DNA of 5,907 nucleotides from an uncultured Collinsella sp. (GTDB lineage Bacteria > Actinomycetota > Coriobacteriia > Coriobacteriales > Coriobacteriaceae). Where the stretch lies: NCBI GenBank assembly GCA_900546455.1, contig URCS01000094.1, positions 1 through 5,907 of the forward strand. The letters are read 5' to 3'. The translations under genes and the position numbers were made by a program. The stretch's first letter is position 1; each line of letters opens with the position of its first letter. The notes under the pieces are model-generated. The model saw nothing but the letters and a program-made list of their open reading frames with translations. It made no database searches and was not told the DNA's origin. Shown piece after piece: positions 5,692 through 5,907 of the stretch.

Positions 5692-5722
5692 TGGACACCC
5701 CCAGGGGGTATGGGTGTATAGT
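5692..5722 (+). promoter_or_regulatory. Promoter of the copper ATPase gene with CsoR-like operator
   Basis: TGGACA (5692-5697) and TATAGT (5717-5722) form a -35/-10 pair with a 19-bp spacer. The spacer begins with a palindrome, ACCCCCAGGGGGT (5697-5709), followed by ATGGGTG. C-tract/G-tract palindromes next to TA-rich flanks are the known operator style of the copper-sensing repressor CsoR, which commonly controls copA. The long spacer would also suit a MerR/CueR-type activator, so the regulator class is inferred. The 72 bases between the last palindromic unit and this promoter (5620-5691) hold nothing clear beyond a possible degenerate half-arm at 5657-5664. Confidence 0.6.
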
Positions 5723-5769
5723 ATCGGCAGGTTAACATTTCCGACACTACGTCACAGAAAGGAGAAGCC

Positions 5770-5907
5770 ATGGCTCAAGATAAGTTCGATGTGGGCGGCA
5801 TGACGTGCGCCGCCTGCCAGGCGCACGTGGACCGCGCCGTCAGCAAGCTCGACGGCGTCCAAAGCGTCGCGGTCAACCTGCTCGCCGGCTCCATGCTGGT
5901 CGACTAT
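5770..5907 (+). CDS. copA: Copper-translocating P-type ATPase, N-terminal metal-binding domain (cut by window edge)
   Basis: The 46 visible residues are the start of a heavy-metal-associated (HMA) domain: MAQDKFDVGGMTCAACQAHV, then DGVQSVAVNLLAGSMLVDY. The GMTCAAC motif (10-16) carries the two copper-binding cysteines C13 and C16, and the rest follows the usual beta-alpha-beta-beta order. A small copper chaperone (CopZ) would begin the same way but rarely has an AGSMLVDY-type strand; this form is more typical of the first HMA domain of a CopA exporter. The end lies outside the window, so CopZ is not excluded. A clear AAAGGAG (5758-5764) stands five bases before the ATG. The CsoR-like operator upstream supports a copper-efflux role at the cell membrane. 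Confidence 0.75.
   Translation, partial: MAQDKFDVGGMTCAACQAHVDRAVSKLDGVQSVAVNLLAGSMLVDY

Overview
The window is GC-rich bacterial DNA. Gene content and style suggest a gut coriobacterium close to Collinsella: a kinase with an HRDLSP catalytic loop joined through one membrane segment to a DUF6273-like domain, a companion FHA protein, strong AAGGAG ribosome binding sites, and a CopA-type gene behind a G/C-tract palindrome. This assignment is an inference from remembered families; no search was run.

Layout. (1) 1-160, minus: start of a MerR-family regulator, cut by the window edge. Its promoter has a 19-bp spacer filled by a dyad, which is typical of MerR autoregulation. (2) 274-611, plus: a promoter and the first ~88 residues of a glycoside-hydrolase-like protein. 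(3) ~600-878, plus: an internal piece of a TolC-type outer-membrane efflux protein, in frame with the piece before it. (4) ~852-1475, minus: the N-terminal third of a DEAD-box RNA helicase, cut off before its DEAD motif. Blocks 2-4 are gene pieces joined without normal ends. A TolC piece is not expected in a Gram-positive lineage, so a chimeric assembly is the simplest reading, with a real rearrangement as the alternative. (5) 1476-1972: helicase leader, one 59-bp palindromic repeat and the promoter of the next gene. (6) 1973-2935: an FHA-domain protein, followed by a good intrinsic terminator. (7) 3109-5193: a transmembrane Ser/Thr-type kinase with an external DUF6273-like domain, preceded by an 11-bp perfect inverted repeat. 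(8) 5240-5619: five more copies of the 59-bp palindrome at an 80-bp period. (9) 5692-5907: a copper-type operator/promoter and the first 46 residues of a CopA-like P-type ATPase.

How the genes fit together. The FHA protein and the kinase probably form a phosphothreonine signalling pair: the kinase senses something outside the cell through its C-terminal domain, and the FHA domain reads phosphorylated targets inside. They are separated by a terminator, so they may be expressed independently. The 59-bp palindromes lie on both sides of this pair, one upstream and five downstream. They are the most unusual structure in the window. The copper ATPase gene is a separate unit.
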